Source: Rutstroemia sp. NJR-2017a BVV2 (Eukaryota; Ascomycota; Leotiomycetes; Helotiales; Rutstroemiaceae). From it: 64,000 nucleotides of DNA. Below, piece by piece: positions 9,860-23,356 of this stretch. Both the position numbers and the translations under genes were made by a program. The stretch is taken from positions 703,816-767,815 of the forward strand of contig NJPS01000074.1 of the NCBI GenBank assembly GCA_002946415.1. The letters run 5' to 3'. Below the pieces are notes generated by a model. It did no database searches. It was not told the DNA's origin and saw only the letters and a program-made list of their open reading frames with translations. Within the stretch, counting starts at the first letter, position 1, and the number at the start of each line of letters is the position of its first letter.

Positions 9860-12800
9860 CTAAATAAATTTCACCTCCCCAAACAGCCCCGCTCGAACCT
9901 GCACCAACGCCGCTAACTCCAGCAAAAACTCTTGAAGCACAATAACGTTAGTCAAAACATGACTAACACTAACCTTTTTCTCCTCCTCCTCCTCCTCCTC
10001 CACCGGCTCCGCAATTGTCGATGCCGTACTACTCAACTCAACATTTTGTTCCGGCTGTACAGTTTTACTTTCGCCAACCCCGTCTGCTGAATCTACATTG
10101 CCTGCCGTAGAGGCATCGGAGATGTTGTTGAGATCCGGAAACGGTATTGCTGCAATTGTTCTGGTTTTCGGCGGTGGTATGCCGACTCTACGATTGAGGA
10201 TCCCTTGATCAATTGCAGCGAAGGCGGCGGCTTGGCTAGCCGGGACGCCGCGACCTTTCATGCTTTCTTCTTGATCGTTGAATGCGCTGGAGCGAGAACT
10301 ACCTCTTGATGGCGATCTTGCATCTATTGGAAACTGCGGTGGAGGTAGCATGCCACGATTATTTGTTGGTGTGGAGAAACCATGACTACCACTTGTGCTT
10401 CTCTGTTCCCTGTTTGACCTACCACGTGGTGATTGCGATCGAGTAGGAGTACCAAAGTCTGGGAAGATGCGTTGAGCGACTCTATCAAGGGTAGATTGGC
10501 GAGGCGGTGAATCGTTATGAGTAGACCTGTCTCGTTGACGATCTGGTCGGTGCCGAACAGGAGTTGTCATCGAAGCAGCTTGTTGGAAAGCTTCACGGCG
10601 CTGTTGAAGAATATCATCGAACCGGGGAATTTCGGCTCGATAAGTTGCGACCTGATCGGCTAATGTTTGGAGTTGAATAAGAATCTCTGGTTGTGGTGTA
10701 GCTGACCATTTAATACAACGTTGCGTAAGTTTAAGAGCACGGATCTGCGCTTTCTCTTGTATATCCATTGAATCGCCAATATTGGCGAATAGAATATCTT
10801 CCACAATTTCTTCCTGTCTTCCTTCTTCGTCTTCTTCGTACACATATTTCGAAGGGTCAGGTAAAAGCCAGCCATCAACGCTCATATATCCGCAAGTAGC
10901 AAGATCCACGATTGTTGCTGTCAATGCTAGGTTTGTCTCAACGGTGTTCGTAAAGAAGGTCGATAGAATGTCAAGTAGTGTCTTGAGTACGGGATCCTCG
11001 GGTCTCAAAGTGTGCGGACGAATATCTCGTGGCGCACCTGGAATTGATCCTTGCGAACCAGGAAATCTCGCTTGCCCAGGAGAAGGCTTTGGTGCAATAA
11101 GCGGTATTGAGCAAGCATGGCTTTCCAAGGTATTCATACTGTCGCGGATGTGATTTTCATAGACTTCATCAAAGTTGTCGTCGCCACCAAGGTCCTCAGC
11201 GAGAGTTAGGAAGTATTCGACCTCTTTCTCGTGAGCTCCAATTGTTCTTTGAGGTCCGTCGCCTAAAACATGACCCGTACGAAGGAGGGTGGTAACTGCA
11301 TATCTGTGATGGCGTTTCAAGATAACAGACACAAGCTGCAATGTGACAGTTATAGTCTGTTGACTTTCGGATCGTAGACTGCCTTGGATCAAATCCACCA
11401 GATTATATAAAGCCGGCGTTGATGGCATTTCCACTTGCATCGCCATCATTGTTGCAAGGTCTAGCGACTTCCGCTTTCTCGCCGCGCTCACGGAAGCTCT
11501 CGATCCCGAAGGGGCCGGCGTAGTGTCAGGTAGAGCGAGGAGATAGTGGAGGATGAGATGTATCATATCGGGATGATCCAGGGCTTCCAAGATTCTTCTT
11601 AGGTAGGTCAGAACGGCAACCGACGATCCTCCATCCACGTCTGATGATTCGAGCAAAGATGGGTATCTATAAATATTAGCGTGCGTCCACAGAAGAAGGA
11701 AATGGCGCCTACAATAATTGTTGCAAGAAAATAACTTGGAAGTGCTCCAAAAGCGTTTGTTTAACCTCCACTGATTTGCAATGATTGAGAACATCCTGCC
11801 AGAAAACCAGATGTGAAAGGAACGTTTCCATCTGCGACTGATAGTCCTCATCAACCGAGCTCACGATTTCATGTGTTGTCCTAGGATGCTCATAGTCCGA
11901 AAGTGCCAAAATTGGCGGTAATGCGTCTGGTAGGTGATCGATCACCAATTTCCGACTTAATTGGCTATAAAGTGCTCCTAGACCAGTAGCCATTAAAGTA
12001 GCAAGATCACTCTCCACTATCCATTGTTCGAGGTTCACATCATTGGAAGCCGCCTCGATAATGTAAAGAAGGCCCGTCCTCGCGAAATCCCCACACCTCC
12101 CTTCTTCGTGTATGTAGTCGATCAACAGATAGAAGAGTGGGAAGTCCTCCTTGTGTGTTTTCCCAGCAAATTTTTCATGTGCATCTGCGTAGTTCTTCCC
12201 AGCTTCCTCGTCTCGATGTTGTGTCGTAAACCAAACTGGCAGGATCTCAGGGTCGAGCCTAATCTTCGTAGTAATGTTGAAGGACAATTCCACCACATCA
12301 ACCACCGTCTCCGAGCCCAGACTGATACTGTTAGTTCCCGTAATCCGAGTGAGCAGATTCATAAGACTCTTCGAGAAAGTGTCATTCTCCACGAAATTTT
12401 CCTCCTCGCTGTCAAGCAAGGCTGCGAAGAGGGCCACCGCTTCTCTGATAATGCCCTCATTGTATGACGTCGTAGCAATCTTCCCAATCGAGATATATAT
12501 TTGTTGCGAAGCGGCGAATGCTATACAAGGATGCGGTAGAGGGCGTCTCGATTCATCGCTGAGGACACGGGTGATTTCCAGTAGACATGTCCGAATCTGC
12601 TCTGCAGCTTCGTAGTCTCTTGCAAGATTCGATGCACCCTGCCATAATTGCTACGGTGCTTTGTCAGATCTGCGAGACTTTCCCTGGCCACTGAATGGAA
12701 TGGCAGATAAGATATGACTTACTAAAAGATGGTTGTATTCTCGCTTGAATCGAGTCAAACGTTTCTCCGGATTATTCGCAGTTGCTTTGCTGCCAGCTGG

Positions 12801-12897
12801 CGCAAGGGAAGTGCCCGCTATCAAGCGTTGCCACTATTTTCTTGTCAGTAAGCCGTCCATCTTTCATAGAAGATATGTGCTTGCTCACAAAATCCAT
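9860..12897 (-). CDS. FHF-complex HOOK-interacting protein (FHIP/RAI16-like), 954 aa
   Basis: Exons (minus strand) 12889-12897, 12723-12833, 11713-12650 and 9860-11666 join in frame to 954 residues. The first exon encodes only MDF. The N-terminal ~450 residues are a conserved helical region (KRLTRFKREYNHLLQLW, then FTKSLMNLL-like and FYLLIDYIHEEGR segments) typical of the RAI16/FHIP family. The C-terminal half is low complexity, Arg/Ser/Pro-rich, with an acidic EEEEEEEKK run. In filamentous fungi FHIP (FhipA) works with FTS and Hook to link early endosomes to cytoplasmic dynein for long-range hyphal transport. Assignment is from conserved N-terminal sequence recalled for the family. The role in this organism is inferred. 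Confidence 0.8.
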
Positions 12898-13377
12898 AGC
12901 TCTAAAGGAGGCATTATTTCTGTTTGTTCTTGTCGCATAAAAAATGTCCGAGATGGACAAAACCGAGCCCGCACGCGTGAAACGTGCCTGCAACTTTTAA
13001 TCGAGCAAGATTATCGGATTTAGTCAGCCACTCACGATGACGAAGAAGCTCTCCTGCACAATGAGACCCGGAAGATTAGATCAATATCGGAATGCTTGAT
13101 GGATAATTCGTCGTCTCGCTATTTTGGGAAATTCGACAATTGTTAAGTTACCCAGGTAACCTTCCCTTCCAACGGGTCTTACGGGTATACGGGTAATATG
13201 ACGTTGTACCCGTGGAATCGAGAATACCTCCTCATGAATATATTCCGTCTATTAAGAGGCAGTCATATGTACATAAAAGGGAAAACCTCGGAATATTTGG
13301 TGAATATTATAATGAAACAATCATGAAATCTGTATATACATTTGCCCCCGATGGTATCATTCCAAGCCCAATCCAAT
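12898..13377. other. Promoter region of the FHIP-like gene
   Basis: Tail-to-head spacing between two minus-strand genes. Contains a short run of CGGGTA-like words near 13,150-13,210 of unknown meaning. No gene seen. Confidence 0.4.
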
Positions 13378-14889
13378 TTACAATACCCAAACACCCATCA
13401 GCCCAACGAAGAAAAGACATCCCCCCACCCACACATCGACTCCTTGTCTCAATCCCGACCCCGAAGTCGCCTTCGACGACGCAACTACTAGCGTATTTGT
13501 TGGCGTGCTGACCTCTGATACAGCAGTAGCAGCCAGAGCTTCCGTAGAAGTGCTGACCCAATTCATAACGACGACAATTGAAGCAGTCCCCGCGTCCAAG
13601 CGGGTCGTTTTCTCAACAGTGGTTGTGGCTACACCAGTTACTAGCGTTCGATTACCGGTCCCGAAGGCCGATGCTGGATTCACGGTGAGAGTCGAAGACC
13701 CTACTACGATGTAGCGTGTGCTAGCAGAGTAGTTGGTTGTAGTCCGTGAAATAGTTTGTGTAGCAACATTGACAACTGATGTCGAAGAGATTGTACTACT
13801 ACTCGTAGTCGTCGTTGATCGAATTGTGGTGAAGGATTGGCTAACATTGGTGACCTCTGCGAAGTTCGCACCCATTGAGGTGGTCGTAGTTTGGCGGTAG
13901 GAAACTGTTGTTGTCGACTGGGTGGTCAGAGTCGTCGTGGTTCTGGTGGAACTGGTGGACGATGATGCCGAGTAAACTGAAGAAGAGGAGTATCCATATC
14001 CTGTGCCCGTTGAACTAATAGCACTGCCATAGTTACCACGCATAGTTGATGTGGTAAGAATGGTCGCCGTGACTTCGTTCACGGGAACATAGGCAGTTGG
14101 TACACCTCGCCCAGCACCCAATTTACACTGCCCAAGGTTTGGCAATGCTCCAGATGACGGAGCTGGGTTGCTAACCATCCAATCTCGCAATTGTGTCGGC
14201 AGTGTTGTTGAAATGGACCCACGATTGTTCCAACCATATGAAGGATCATCATCAGCTAAAAAGAATCCTGATGGATGAGGAGAAATCTCGTCGGCAGATA
14301 CACTCTTCATATCTTCCGGATTGGGGCACACCTGTGCACTATTCGTCGCTGTAGGGGTTGCAGTTGCGTACAATACGTCCGTGTATATCCACACAGGTGT
14401 CGGCGACTGATAAACTACGCCATACGGATCCGTGAACGCCCTCTCACGTACCAGGATTGTAGAGGCCTCATATACTCCCACATCAGTCCCGATTATTGTT
14501 GTCGGAAGTCCATCAATTGATGTCTGATCTAATACCGCGGTATTGACTACTGTTTTCTGGCCTGTGATTGCTGTGTTGTCATACTTATAAACAATAGTCG
14601 AGACAGTCGTAACGGTAATATTGATGCTATCCGAGTACCATAGAACTTGACCGACCTGAAAAGATGAGAGGTAGCAGCATGTTGGATTTTCTCCCGTCGA
14701 AGTTACTATAGCTCCATCGGATTCCGTTGATGTTGCGTTATATGAAATTGATACAGCTTTGGTTTGTTAATGTTCAAGGCTTAAATTAAGAATGGTGGAC
14801 TTCGACTCACTTCTTTCCGGAAGCTGTTTTAAAGCCACTGCCTCTGTCACCCATAACACGAGCAGAGGAACATACTTCCAGACCAACAT
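13378..14889 (-). CDS. Ser/Thr-rich GPI-anchored cell-surface protein, 485 aa
   Basis: Exons 14811-14889 and 13378-14756 (minus strand) give 485 residues. The N-terminus MLVWKYVPLLVLWVTEAVA is a clear signal peptide. A Cys-containing ectodomain follows (NPTCCYLSSFQVGQVLWYS; later QVCPNPEDM and LGQCKLG), then a long Ser/Thr-rich tract from about residue 270. The C-terminus is a short hydrophobic tail (VWVGGCLFFVGLMGVWVL) preceded by small residues, as in GPI-anchored proteins. The expected location is plasma membrane or cell wall with heavy O-mannosylation. No enzymatic domain is recognised; an adhesin or structural role is possible but unproven. Confidence 0.8.
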
Positions 14890-17800
14890 TCTGATAACGA
14901 GGGAGCGTGGAAAAGGATCCTAAATCCGAGGAAGGACAAGCAAGGTCACAGGCATGGCTACAATATAGAGCAGATCCGCCAGATATAAGAAGAAAACCTC
15001 GGTGGGCCTCGTATCTACGTACTCAGTTTCTAAACAAGGAGACTCGGATCGAGCCGGATTCAAGGCTGTTGCCGCTCAATGTTTGGTATAGTATTAAAAC
15101 CGTGGGGTATAAATTTTGGGGGCGCGTAGCGCTTCAGCCTTAAGTGGGAAGAGATGATAGATGACATAAATAATAGGAAAACCACCTAGATGCAGGATTC
15201 ACACTTGCTTGTATGCTTACTTGCTAGTTGAGGGAATCTGGCTCAGCACTCTTTACGCTCGTGCTAACGTGTTCTGGATAGTGTTGACGATTGTAATGGG
15301 CTGATTGTGCAAACTTCCACCATCCTCGGAGTGTTAGGTATATCATTCCATATTTTTAGAATCGCAGGCTGACTCCGTGTAGTTCTACCGTTCTCGCTGG
15401 CCACTGCGCTTCGTGGGGGTGCGAGCGAGCAGTAGCTACAGCAGTACACTAAAAGCAAAAACCCGACACTGTGGTATGAACGCTTGCTCATCCATTATCG
15501 AGGCAGACTGAAAGAAGGAGGCGTAGCTAACGCTTACCAAAGACGTTGCAAGCTCGCAAGACGTGCGCGCGTCTATTGATTGTCTCGACTTTTGGATGTG
15601 CTGGAGGAGTTTGGATCCAGATGCTGGAGTTGTGATGAAAGGAAAAATGGGGATGAAGGATCATGAAATCCCTGCCGCACAAGTTTCGTATGTGACACTG
15701 ACGAGGATTTAGAGAGACTAATCCAAAGAAAGCTAGGTTTTGCTTCTAGCCGCCGCGCACCTGCAAACCAAATCTTGGTAGAGATCCAACCGAGGCTTAT
15801 TCTTGATGTGCATTTCATTTTTAGATAAACTTAGCTGTTGCCCATTCTTTGCGTGATGTCTTTTGGAGGAGGCTCAGCCATTGACAATCAGGGTGCTGCC
15901 CAACGAGATGCCCGAGGTCATTGCTTGCGCTCACCGCACGCTCATACTGTAACACGTACGTGCCATCAAATATCCGGCTTCCCACTCTTCCCATATCGCG
16001 AACGCCCAGACTACAACACATCGCCTGTGACAGATCTGCAGGCTCACTCCGGGGCAGCGAAGGTCACTTCGGATCTTACTCTGGGATCACGATTAAAATG
16101 AAGCGTGCGCTGAGAATATCTTCCCGGTCGGCTGGGTGGGGACGGACCATGGCAAGGCATCTGTCTTCGGCTCAAGCATCGGAGAGTTTTTCTAACATAA
16201 AAGCCTGAAATGGCATTGCTCGGGTCACTTCTTGTTCACTGCGGACCATTCGAGGTGAGGCGTGTTCCGTGTTGAGATTATTTCTGTTATCAATTTCGCC
16301 AACGTCTCTGGGGACCCGTACGGAGCGTATGCTAGCTTCGACTTCGACATACCTTTATTTGATGTCCCGAATCCCGAAGGCGACAACGGACCATCTGTTG
16401 ATCGAGGCTGCAAATTACCCTCGAGAGCTCTTAAGTTCTTGCGTGGTCGTCTTGACCGTCTCTTTGGATTTAAAATTTGGTGTGGGCTTCAACAATATTC
16501 TCCCGAGGATATGTCGAGGGTTATGAAATAAATGCATCGGCTTTCGAAACTTGGAACGCGACTCTCGTGTTCGGGCGCGCCGCTTGTTTCAATGTCATCA
16601 AACGGCTTAATTGTGAACTAGAATGGTACCCGAAGAAGGTAGGGAATTTTTCGCATCCCTCAAAAGCGACAGGATGGGTCTCTCGTGCGTTTGATGGACC
16701 GAAAGCAGAATATATTGGCGAGGTGAGAGACAAGCAGACAAACAACGGACGACAGAAACATGGGAGGCTTGTATTTGTACCGTTGCTCCGTGGAGGCTAG
16801 TAGTAGTGGAGAGAAGTGACAATCAGCTGAGCTGAGGTGAGGGGTAAACAGTCGAATACGATCCGTTACTGGCAGTATGACATTTCTCGCCGTCCGTCCA
16901 TCTACGACGGGATCCATCCATCTCCTGTTTGAATTTCGTAAAATCCGGTGTATGAGAAGAGCGGGTACTTGGACGGAGTCCAAGGACAGGTCTGGTTGGG
17001 TACTCGTACGGACAAGTTACATCACATCTTATTCAAAGTAAGTCATAATAGACGTACATATAGGTATGCATGAAATATGTACCAAGTACTTGCATTACGC
17101 TCTGCAGCAACAGGAGGTGGAAGTGGATGTGCATGTGGAGACGGACAGCAGCCTTTGTTTACATCGAAGCCACTTTGTACTCCGTTCTGCTCCGTTCTGC
17201 TGACGAGGAGGTGCCGTGCAGTGCTTTGTTTTCGAAGAAGGTTGATAGCATTGCCCGAGTGATATCCATCAGACAAACGGTTCTTCCAACAATAGGAAGC
17301 GGTTCATGGATGCCGTATCCAGTCTTTGGATATAGTTCGATGCCAGAACTACTGCAGGACACGGACTGGCAGCGCCGAGATGACAGGCGATGGTACGTAT
17401 TCACAAGTTCTCGCGGTAACTTACAATTGTCTGTGGGTATGTATGAATGGTGGACGCAGGAAGGCAGAGGATAGCTATCCATCAATCAGTTCATTATCGA
17501 TTGATTTCCTTGAGCTATCGTCAGAATTGCATAACAATTGTACGCGGAACCGCGCACTGTACCAGCACCGTACCAGCACCAGCTGCTTCGTAGATATGAA
17601 GTTCACCAGGTTCATCTAGTCGGATTCAGCAGCGAATGAAAATGCATCATCGCCAATTAATCGCGATCAGTTTCTCTTAGTGCGGGGCGTCAGATGCATG
17701 CAAAAGGGAGGATTCTCACCTCTTACAGATCCTCTAGAGCCTTTATCGAACGCACTACTCTCCTCTGTGCACTTCTCCGTCAGGTTGAGCCTTGAGGCTG

Positions 17801-18548
17801 TTTGGAAAAGGACTAAGGAAGCGCGGTTGCCAGAGCAACGCGTGCTCTCCACCCAGAAAGTAGAAGATTCCCTGACTTTCCCGTTGTTTATTATTAACTG
17901 GCCCATTAGCCAATCGTATGCTCGCCTTCTTCTTAATTGTGCTCCCAGCTGGACCTTTCTCTGCTTTACTTTTCCGCAAAACATCCAAAAGAGGTGCCCT
18001 GGCTGCCCTTTATTATTCTTGCTTGTCTTCTCCAATCCCAAAGTCCCTCTTCCTTTTCTCTCACAGGTTTTTTCTAACTTCCCTCGTCGACGAAGGCTTT
18101 TCCTTTCTTCCCTCCAGGTATTCGGAACAAAAATAAACATAACCCCAAAAAAATAAAGAGGAAGCAGATCTCCCTATGTTCATATTACTTGGGCAGTACT
18201 TCAGGGGATTTTAAGACACGACTACCGCCTGCTTCAACCTCCACCTTTCGAATTTCCAATATCAACAACCAGATTCTTTAAAAACTCCCGACATTCGTTT
18301 CTACTCACGTATTTACTACGCGCATTCCTCGCCGTACTCGCTGCGAGCACTCGACAACCCCCTTCTAACCCTCTTCTTCTCAGCAATTGATTTGTGCCCC
18401 AATCACCACTCAGATTCCCACGTTTCTGCATTCCGCCATTACTTACTCTTGCATCGGGCTACTGCAACTGTCTCGAGCTTCTTCGAGCTTGCTTAGGTAC
18501 GGTGAACGGTGAATGCCCAACCGGTGAACTGTGAACCCACAACATAAT
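14890..18548. other. 3.7 kb gene-free stretch including the BUD4 leader
   Basis: Short ORFs occur on both strands but none has consistent frame, length or recognisable sequence. The last ~400 bp (from about 18,150) are pyrimidine-rich and probably form the promoter and 5' UTR of the anillin-like gene. A small direct repeat of ACCAGCACCGT words lies near 17,560-17,580. Nothing else is supported. Confidence 0.4.
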
Positions 18549-21500
18549 ATGACTTCGCCCTCACAACCAGTAAGCGCCTGCAGACCTCGCCGTTGCTATT
18601 TACTTTAAGCTTCTCATTACAAAGGGGTTTTCGCGTTTGAATTTAATGGTACTAATCATATATCTAGGTTCCTCCATTGAGGATCCAGAAGGGCGCGACT
18701 GGATCACCTGTCAAGAACGCGATTCCACGACCACTATCAGAAATTGCCCCTACGGAGAAGAGACGGAATTCCCCTAGTTACAATCACGCCACCAAGGTAA
18801 GTAGGAATGCAATATGCTATTCTCAGCCTGCTGTCGGGGAATTAAAAGCTAATTCTGACGACACAGAAGATGCTTCTCAATGGGGACTCGTCTCCATTCC
18901 AATCATCGTCCCCATTCAATGCATCTGCCGAGGGTTCGTCTCCACGGCTGTTCTGGCAAGGCCGCGACCCAGCTTCATCCAAACGATTCAGTACCGAAAA
19001 TCTTGCCGGAGCAAGAGATTCTTCATTATCACCGACGCGGCGATCATCCATCGAAAGACTACAGAAAGCCTCGCGCGTCAAGAACAGCAATATGTTCGCC
19101 AGGGAGCAAAAACAAGAGTACGATCCGACTGCAATGCCCGTACTCGAAAGACCACTTGCGAAACATCTACAAGGCAACGCGTATGGAGGAAAAGGTCTAG
19201 AAGGATTTAGATCGTCGGACAACATTCGGTCAGCTGCACAAAAGAGATCGGACAGCAAGAACAGCATTTCCCTCGGCACCACACCAGTACTCAGTCCTCC
19301 AACTGAGTCATCCAGGCCAAGTACAGGACATCATTCGCCAAGTAGAGATCAAATCTCGCCTACAAAATCATCTATGGCTTCAAGTCGCTACAACGGCAAG
19401 GCGCTATATGACCCAGAACACAACTCATGGGAAGAGGAGAACTCTGGCGACGAGCGAGAACTACCACCCGGCCGAGCTCTACACAGACATGCCAAGAGTG
19501 TCACTTTTGATGCGGCACCGCCACAGATCAATGAATACGAGATGGCAACACCTGATATCTCATCCATCGGAACAGGTTCGCGTGAAAATAGCTATGATTC
19601 GGCGGAGGACGATGATGACGATAGCTATCTTCATGGCGATTCTCTTGACCACGATGATAGCTTCGATGCATCCCTCGAAGATACTGACAAGACACCAGTC
19701 GTTGGACCAGACGACTGGAGGCATTCTGGTGAATCCAGCAACTATGGCATGGTATCCGGCTACTACGATGACCCATTTGAAGGCCCAGATGAAAGCCCCA
19801 TGCCAGATGCTCGCCCCTCCTCCTCGGGACGTGCTGGCAACTCTCTAAATGACTCTCTGGGCTCGAATGGCGAGCACCGACCACTCCCACCTCTACCTGG
19901 TATGGCTGGCCATTCGCGCAACGGATCAGTATCTTCAAGCACACCAGGGGCGGAGGGTCGTGCCACAAGTCCCCGAAATCTCCCTACTCCGCCACCAGCT
20001 TCAATCAGCAAGACCGACTTGCAGTTGATGAATGGCAGCAAGTTAACTTTGGAGGAGAGACTACAATTGATGATGATCCAGGACGATGAAACACCAAAGA
20101 CAGCAGCCGAGCAACAACGCGAACGCCGCATGAGGCGTGCTGGGGCACGCAACAGCCACACCCCTGAGCATAACCCTCAGCACATCAGTATCCATGAAGA
20201 TGAAGATGCTTTAGACGATCTTCCAGGACTGGATTCATATAAGTTGCCTCCTCGCATTTCGCGTGAATCGATTTTACGAAAAGTCAAGGGTCAAGAACCA
20301 TTCACAAGAGAGTCTGACTACAATCTCTCGTCTCCAATGGGTTTCAGTCCTGAACGTCCAAGTACAAGTGATTTGGCAAATATCGATCCCGATACTCCTA
20401 TTCCTACTACTGAGTCTGCCCACGATGACGACGAAGATGACGACGACGAAGGAAGCGTTATTGTTAAATCCGAGGCGGAGGATGACGATGACGAAGGAAG
20501 CGTTATTGTTAAATCCGAGATGGAGGATGACGATGCCGATATTTATTCTGTTTCTGAGATCTATCACCCAGAATCAAGAACTGAGAGCTACCCTGACGAG
20601 GAGACTGATGGGCCCACTGACGACGATGACGAGACAGAGGATGATGATGAAGAAAGCCGTTATTCAGATGACATGCCACCCCATGAAAGCCCCCAATTTC
20701 AATCAAATAGTGTCCCCGAAGATGATGGCCCCCCAACGCCCCGCAACATCAGCCCTGCTAGCCTCTCCATGCCGGCCGAGAAAGGAGAGCGAAGAATATC
20801 ACTCCCCGAGTTTGCCGGTCTTATGAATGAAACTGACTTTGGGCTCAGCCTCAAGTCTTACATGACACCTTCTCCTCCCCCCGAGAAACTGCCTGAGCAA
20901 AGAAGTGCCTCCAGTATGTCGGAAGCGCATGAGTATCTAGCTGCATCTGAAAACCCCGAGGCAGTGGAGCAGCCAAGTGCCAGCAGCAGCACAGCCACAG
21001 AGAAAATACCAGAGTCACTTCCAGAGTCACTACCGGAGCATGCCCCAGAGGAGGCACCAAAGGAAGTCATGGAAGAGAAGGCGCAAGAAGAGATCCTCGA
21101 GCCACAAGAGGAGCGTGCCCCAAGCACTGAGAACAGGAATATGCTGCCACGTCCGGAATATGACGGTTCGGAATGGGGTCCTCAAGAAGACGAGGATGAG
21201 GAAGAAGAATCTGATGCAGGATCCGTGATTCATCATCCGCTTATCTCTCCAACCCCTCCCCCACCCTCTGATTCTCCTGGTATCCCCGAACAAGTTGCTA
21301 CCATCAAAGCAAGCAGTGGTTCAAAGTTGAAGACTAGACCATCTGTCACACCTTCAGATCTTGCAGCCATGCGGGAAGCCCGCCGACAAGTTAGTGGTAC
21401 TGGTCCAGTTGTCCCACCAATTCCTCAACGACACCGAAACCGACCATCTTTAGGAGGAGAACAAGACGAGGAAGACGACACTGTCGGATACACATTACAA

Positions 21501-23356
21501 AGACACCCAAGCTTCAAAAAGAGGAGTTTGACTCTAGATATCGGCGGAGATCTCGGACTAAGTCTAGAATCAGATTTTGACCGAGTCATCGAGACCCAAA
21601 AGGTTGCGTTTAATTTATCTTCTTCCCATTCGACTTTCATCAATAATAGAAGCGGACAAGCGTCCGAGGATTCTAATAATTTGAGTGGCCATGCTAACCA
21701 AAGCCCACGACAGCGAGGATACTTGATGAGACAAAACACCAAGGTTGTAGTTGCGAGCAGTGACCACACTGATGAACCACGGGAAGCCAAATCAGCTGGC
21801 AATTCACCAACGAAAGCAGATCGACCCCAATCCTGGGTTGTTGAGCCATGGAACGGAAACCGAAAAAGCAGTCGAAGCAGACCGGGAAGCCCGCGCAAGA
21901 AGCCTCCTACTGGAGCCATCCCACCAATGCCTGGTCATGAAAGCAATGCAACCGGTCTTGGTATATTGCCGGAAGGACAAGCCATGGAGCTTACTCCAGA
22001 TGAGGGTGCAGAGCGAGGTCGACTTTTCGTAAAGGTCATTGGCGTAAAGGATCTGGATCTCCCGCTACCCAAAAGTAAGTCCCCATCAGCCCTTTCTGGT
22101 TGGCCACTATCTAACATCTCAAAAGACGAGCGATCATGGTTCAGTCTGACTTTGGACAATGGAGTGCACTGCGTTACAACCGCATGGCTTGAGCTTGGGA
22201 AAAACGCTCCTATTGGCCAAGAATTCGAGCTTGTTGTACCAAATGAGCTTGAGTTCCAGTTGACTCTCAATGCCAAGCTAGAGAAGCCAGCACCGAAGAG
22301 AGTGCAAACAGCGCCTGTCAAGCCGCAAAAAGCATCGAAGCCTTCTACATTCAGTCGAGTCTTCGCCTCGCCGAAGAAACGAAAAGAGCTCGAAATGAGG
22401 CACAAGGAAGAAGAACAACGTATCGCACAACAAAAGCAACAAGATGCACAAGCCGCGAAGAGTGCTACTGAGCAAACCGCCTGGGATCTTCTTTCTCCAC
22501 TTGCCGCCGCAGACGGTAGCTTTGGTCGTTCATACGTTTGTTTGAAGGATCACGAGACTCGTTGTTTCGGACGCCCCTACAACGTGGACGTTGCATGTTT
22601 CAACGAATGGGCGACTGAAGAGATTCAATCTTCAAGTGTTATGAGCAAACGAAGTGCCACCCAAGTCAGAAAACGAGCTCCTTACGCTGTTGGCAAGTTG
22701 CAACTGCAGCTTCTATTCGTCCCGAAGCCAAAGGGTGCATCTGATGAAGACATGCCTAAGAGTATGAATGCTTGCATTCGTGAAATGAAGGAAGCCGAAC
22801 TTGAGGTCGCACGACAGTTTGAAGGTCATCTGAGTCAGCAAGGTGGTGATTGTCCTGTAAGTATTATACTCATTGCCCGCATGTACAAGGGACTAACCAA
22901 ATATAGTACTGGCGTCGTCGCTTCTTCAGACTTTCGGGAAGTAAACTCACTGCTTACCATGAATCGACTCGTCAACCCCGTGTGACGATCAACCTTGCGA
23001 ATGCGCACAAGCTCATCGATGATAGACGGGCACTGACACAAAAGGAAACGACTGGAAAGGCTGGTAGACGTCGCAAGTCAGGCTTTGCCGAAGACGAAGA
23101 AGGCTACATGTTTGTTGAAGAAGGGTTCCGAATTCGATTCAACAATGGTGAAGTTATCGATTTCTATGCCGATAGCCCGGCCGACAAAGAAGCTTGGATG
23201 TCCGTGCTTGATGCTTGTGTGGGCAAAGAACGCGAAGGTGGAAAGGGTGGTTGGTGCGAACTAGTGCTGAAGAGGGAAGAGCAGATGTTGAGGAAAGCGT
23301 CCGGAACTTCAGGAAAAGGCCGTGGGCATTCCAGAATCAAGAGTACCATCTTCTGA
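18549..23356 (+). CDS. BUD4: Anillin-like bud-site selection protein Bud4, 1512 aa
   Basis: Exons 18549-18569, 18668-18796, 18867-22074, 22126-22856 and 22907-23356 join in frame to 1512 residues. The N-terminal ~1,000 residues are disordered, Ser/Pro-rich and strongly acidic. An anillin-homology-type region follows (FVKVIGVKDLDLPLPKNERS, WFSLTLDNGVHCVTTAWLEL), then a C-terminal PH domain split by intron 4 (DCPYWRRRFFRLSGSKLTAY ... GEVIDFYADSPADKEAWMSV). This is the Bud4 layout. Bud4 scaffolds septins and the contractile ring at septation sites with Rho4/Bud3. Intron 3 (51 nt) lacks stops and could be mistaken for coding sequence. Removing it gives the expected PKNERSWF text. Confidence 0.9.
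20436..20525 (+). repeat. Tandem 45-bp duplication inside BUD4
   Basis: Two adjacent 45-bp units (20436-20480 and 20481-20525) differ at only a few positions. Each encodes the 15-residue acidic unit DDDDEGSVIVKSE plus two residues. It is in frame and so extends the acidic linker without breaking the gene. Confidence 0.85.
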
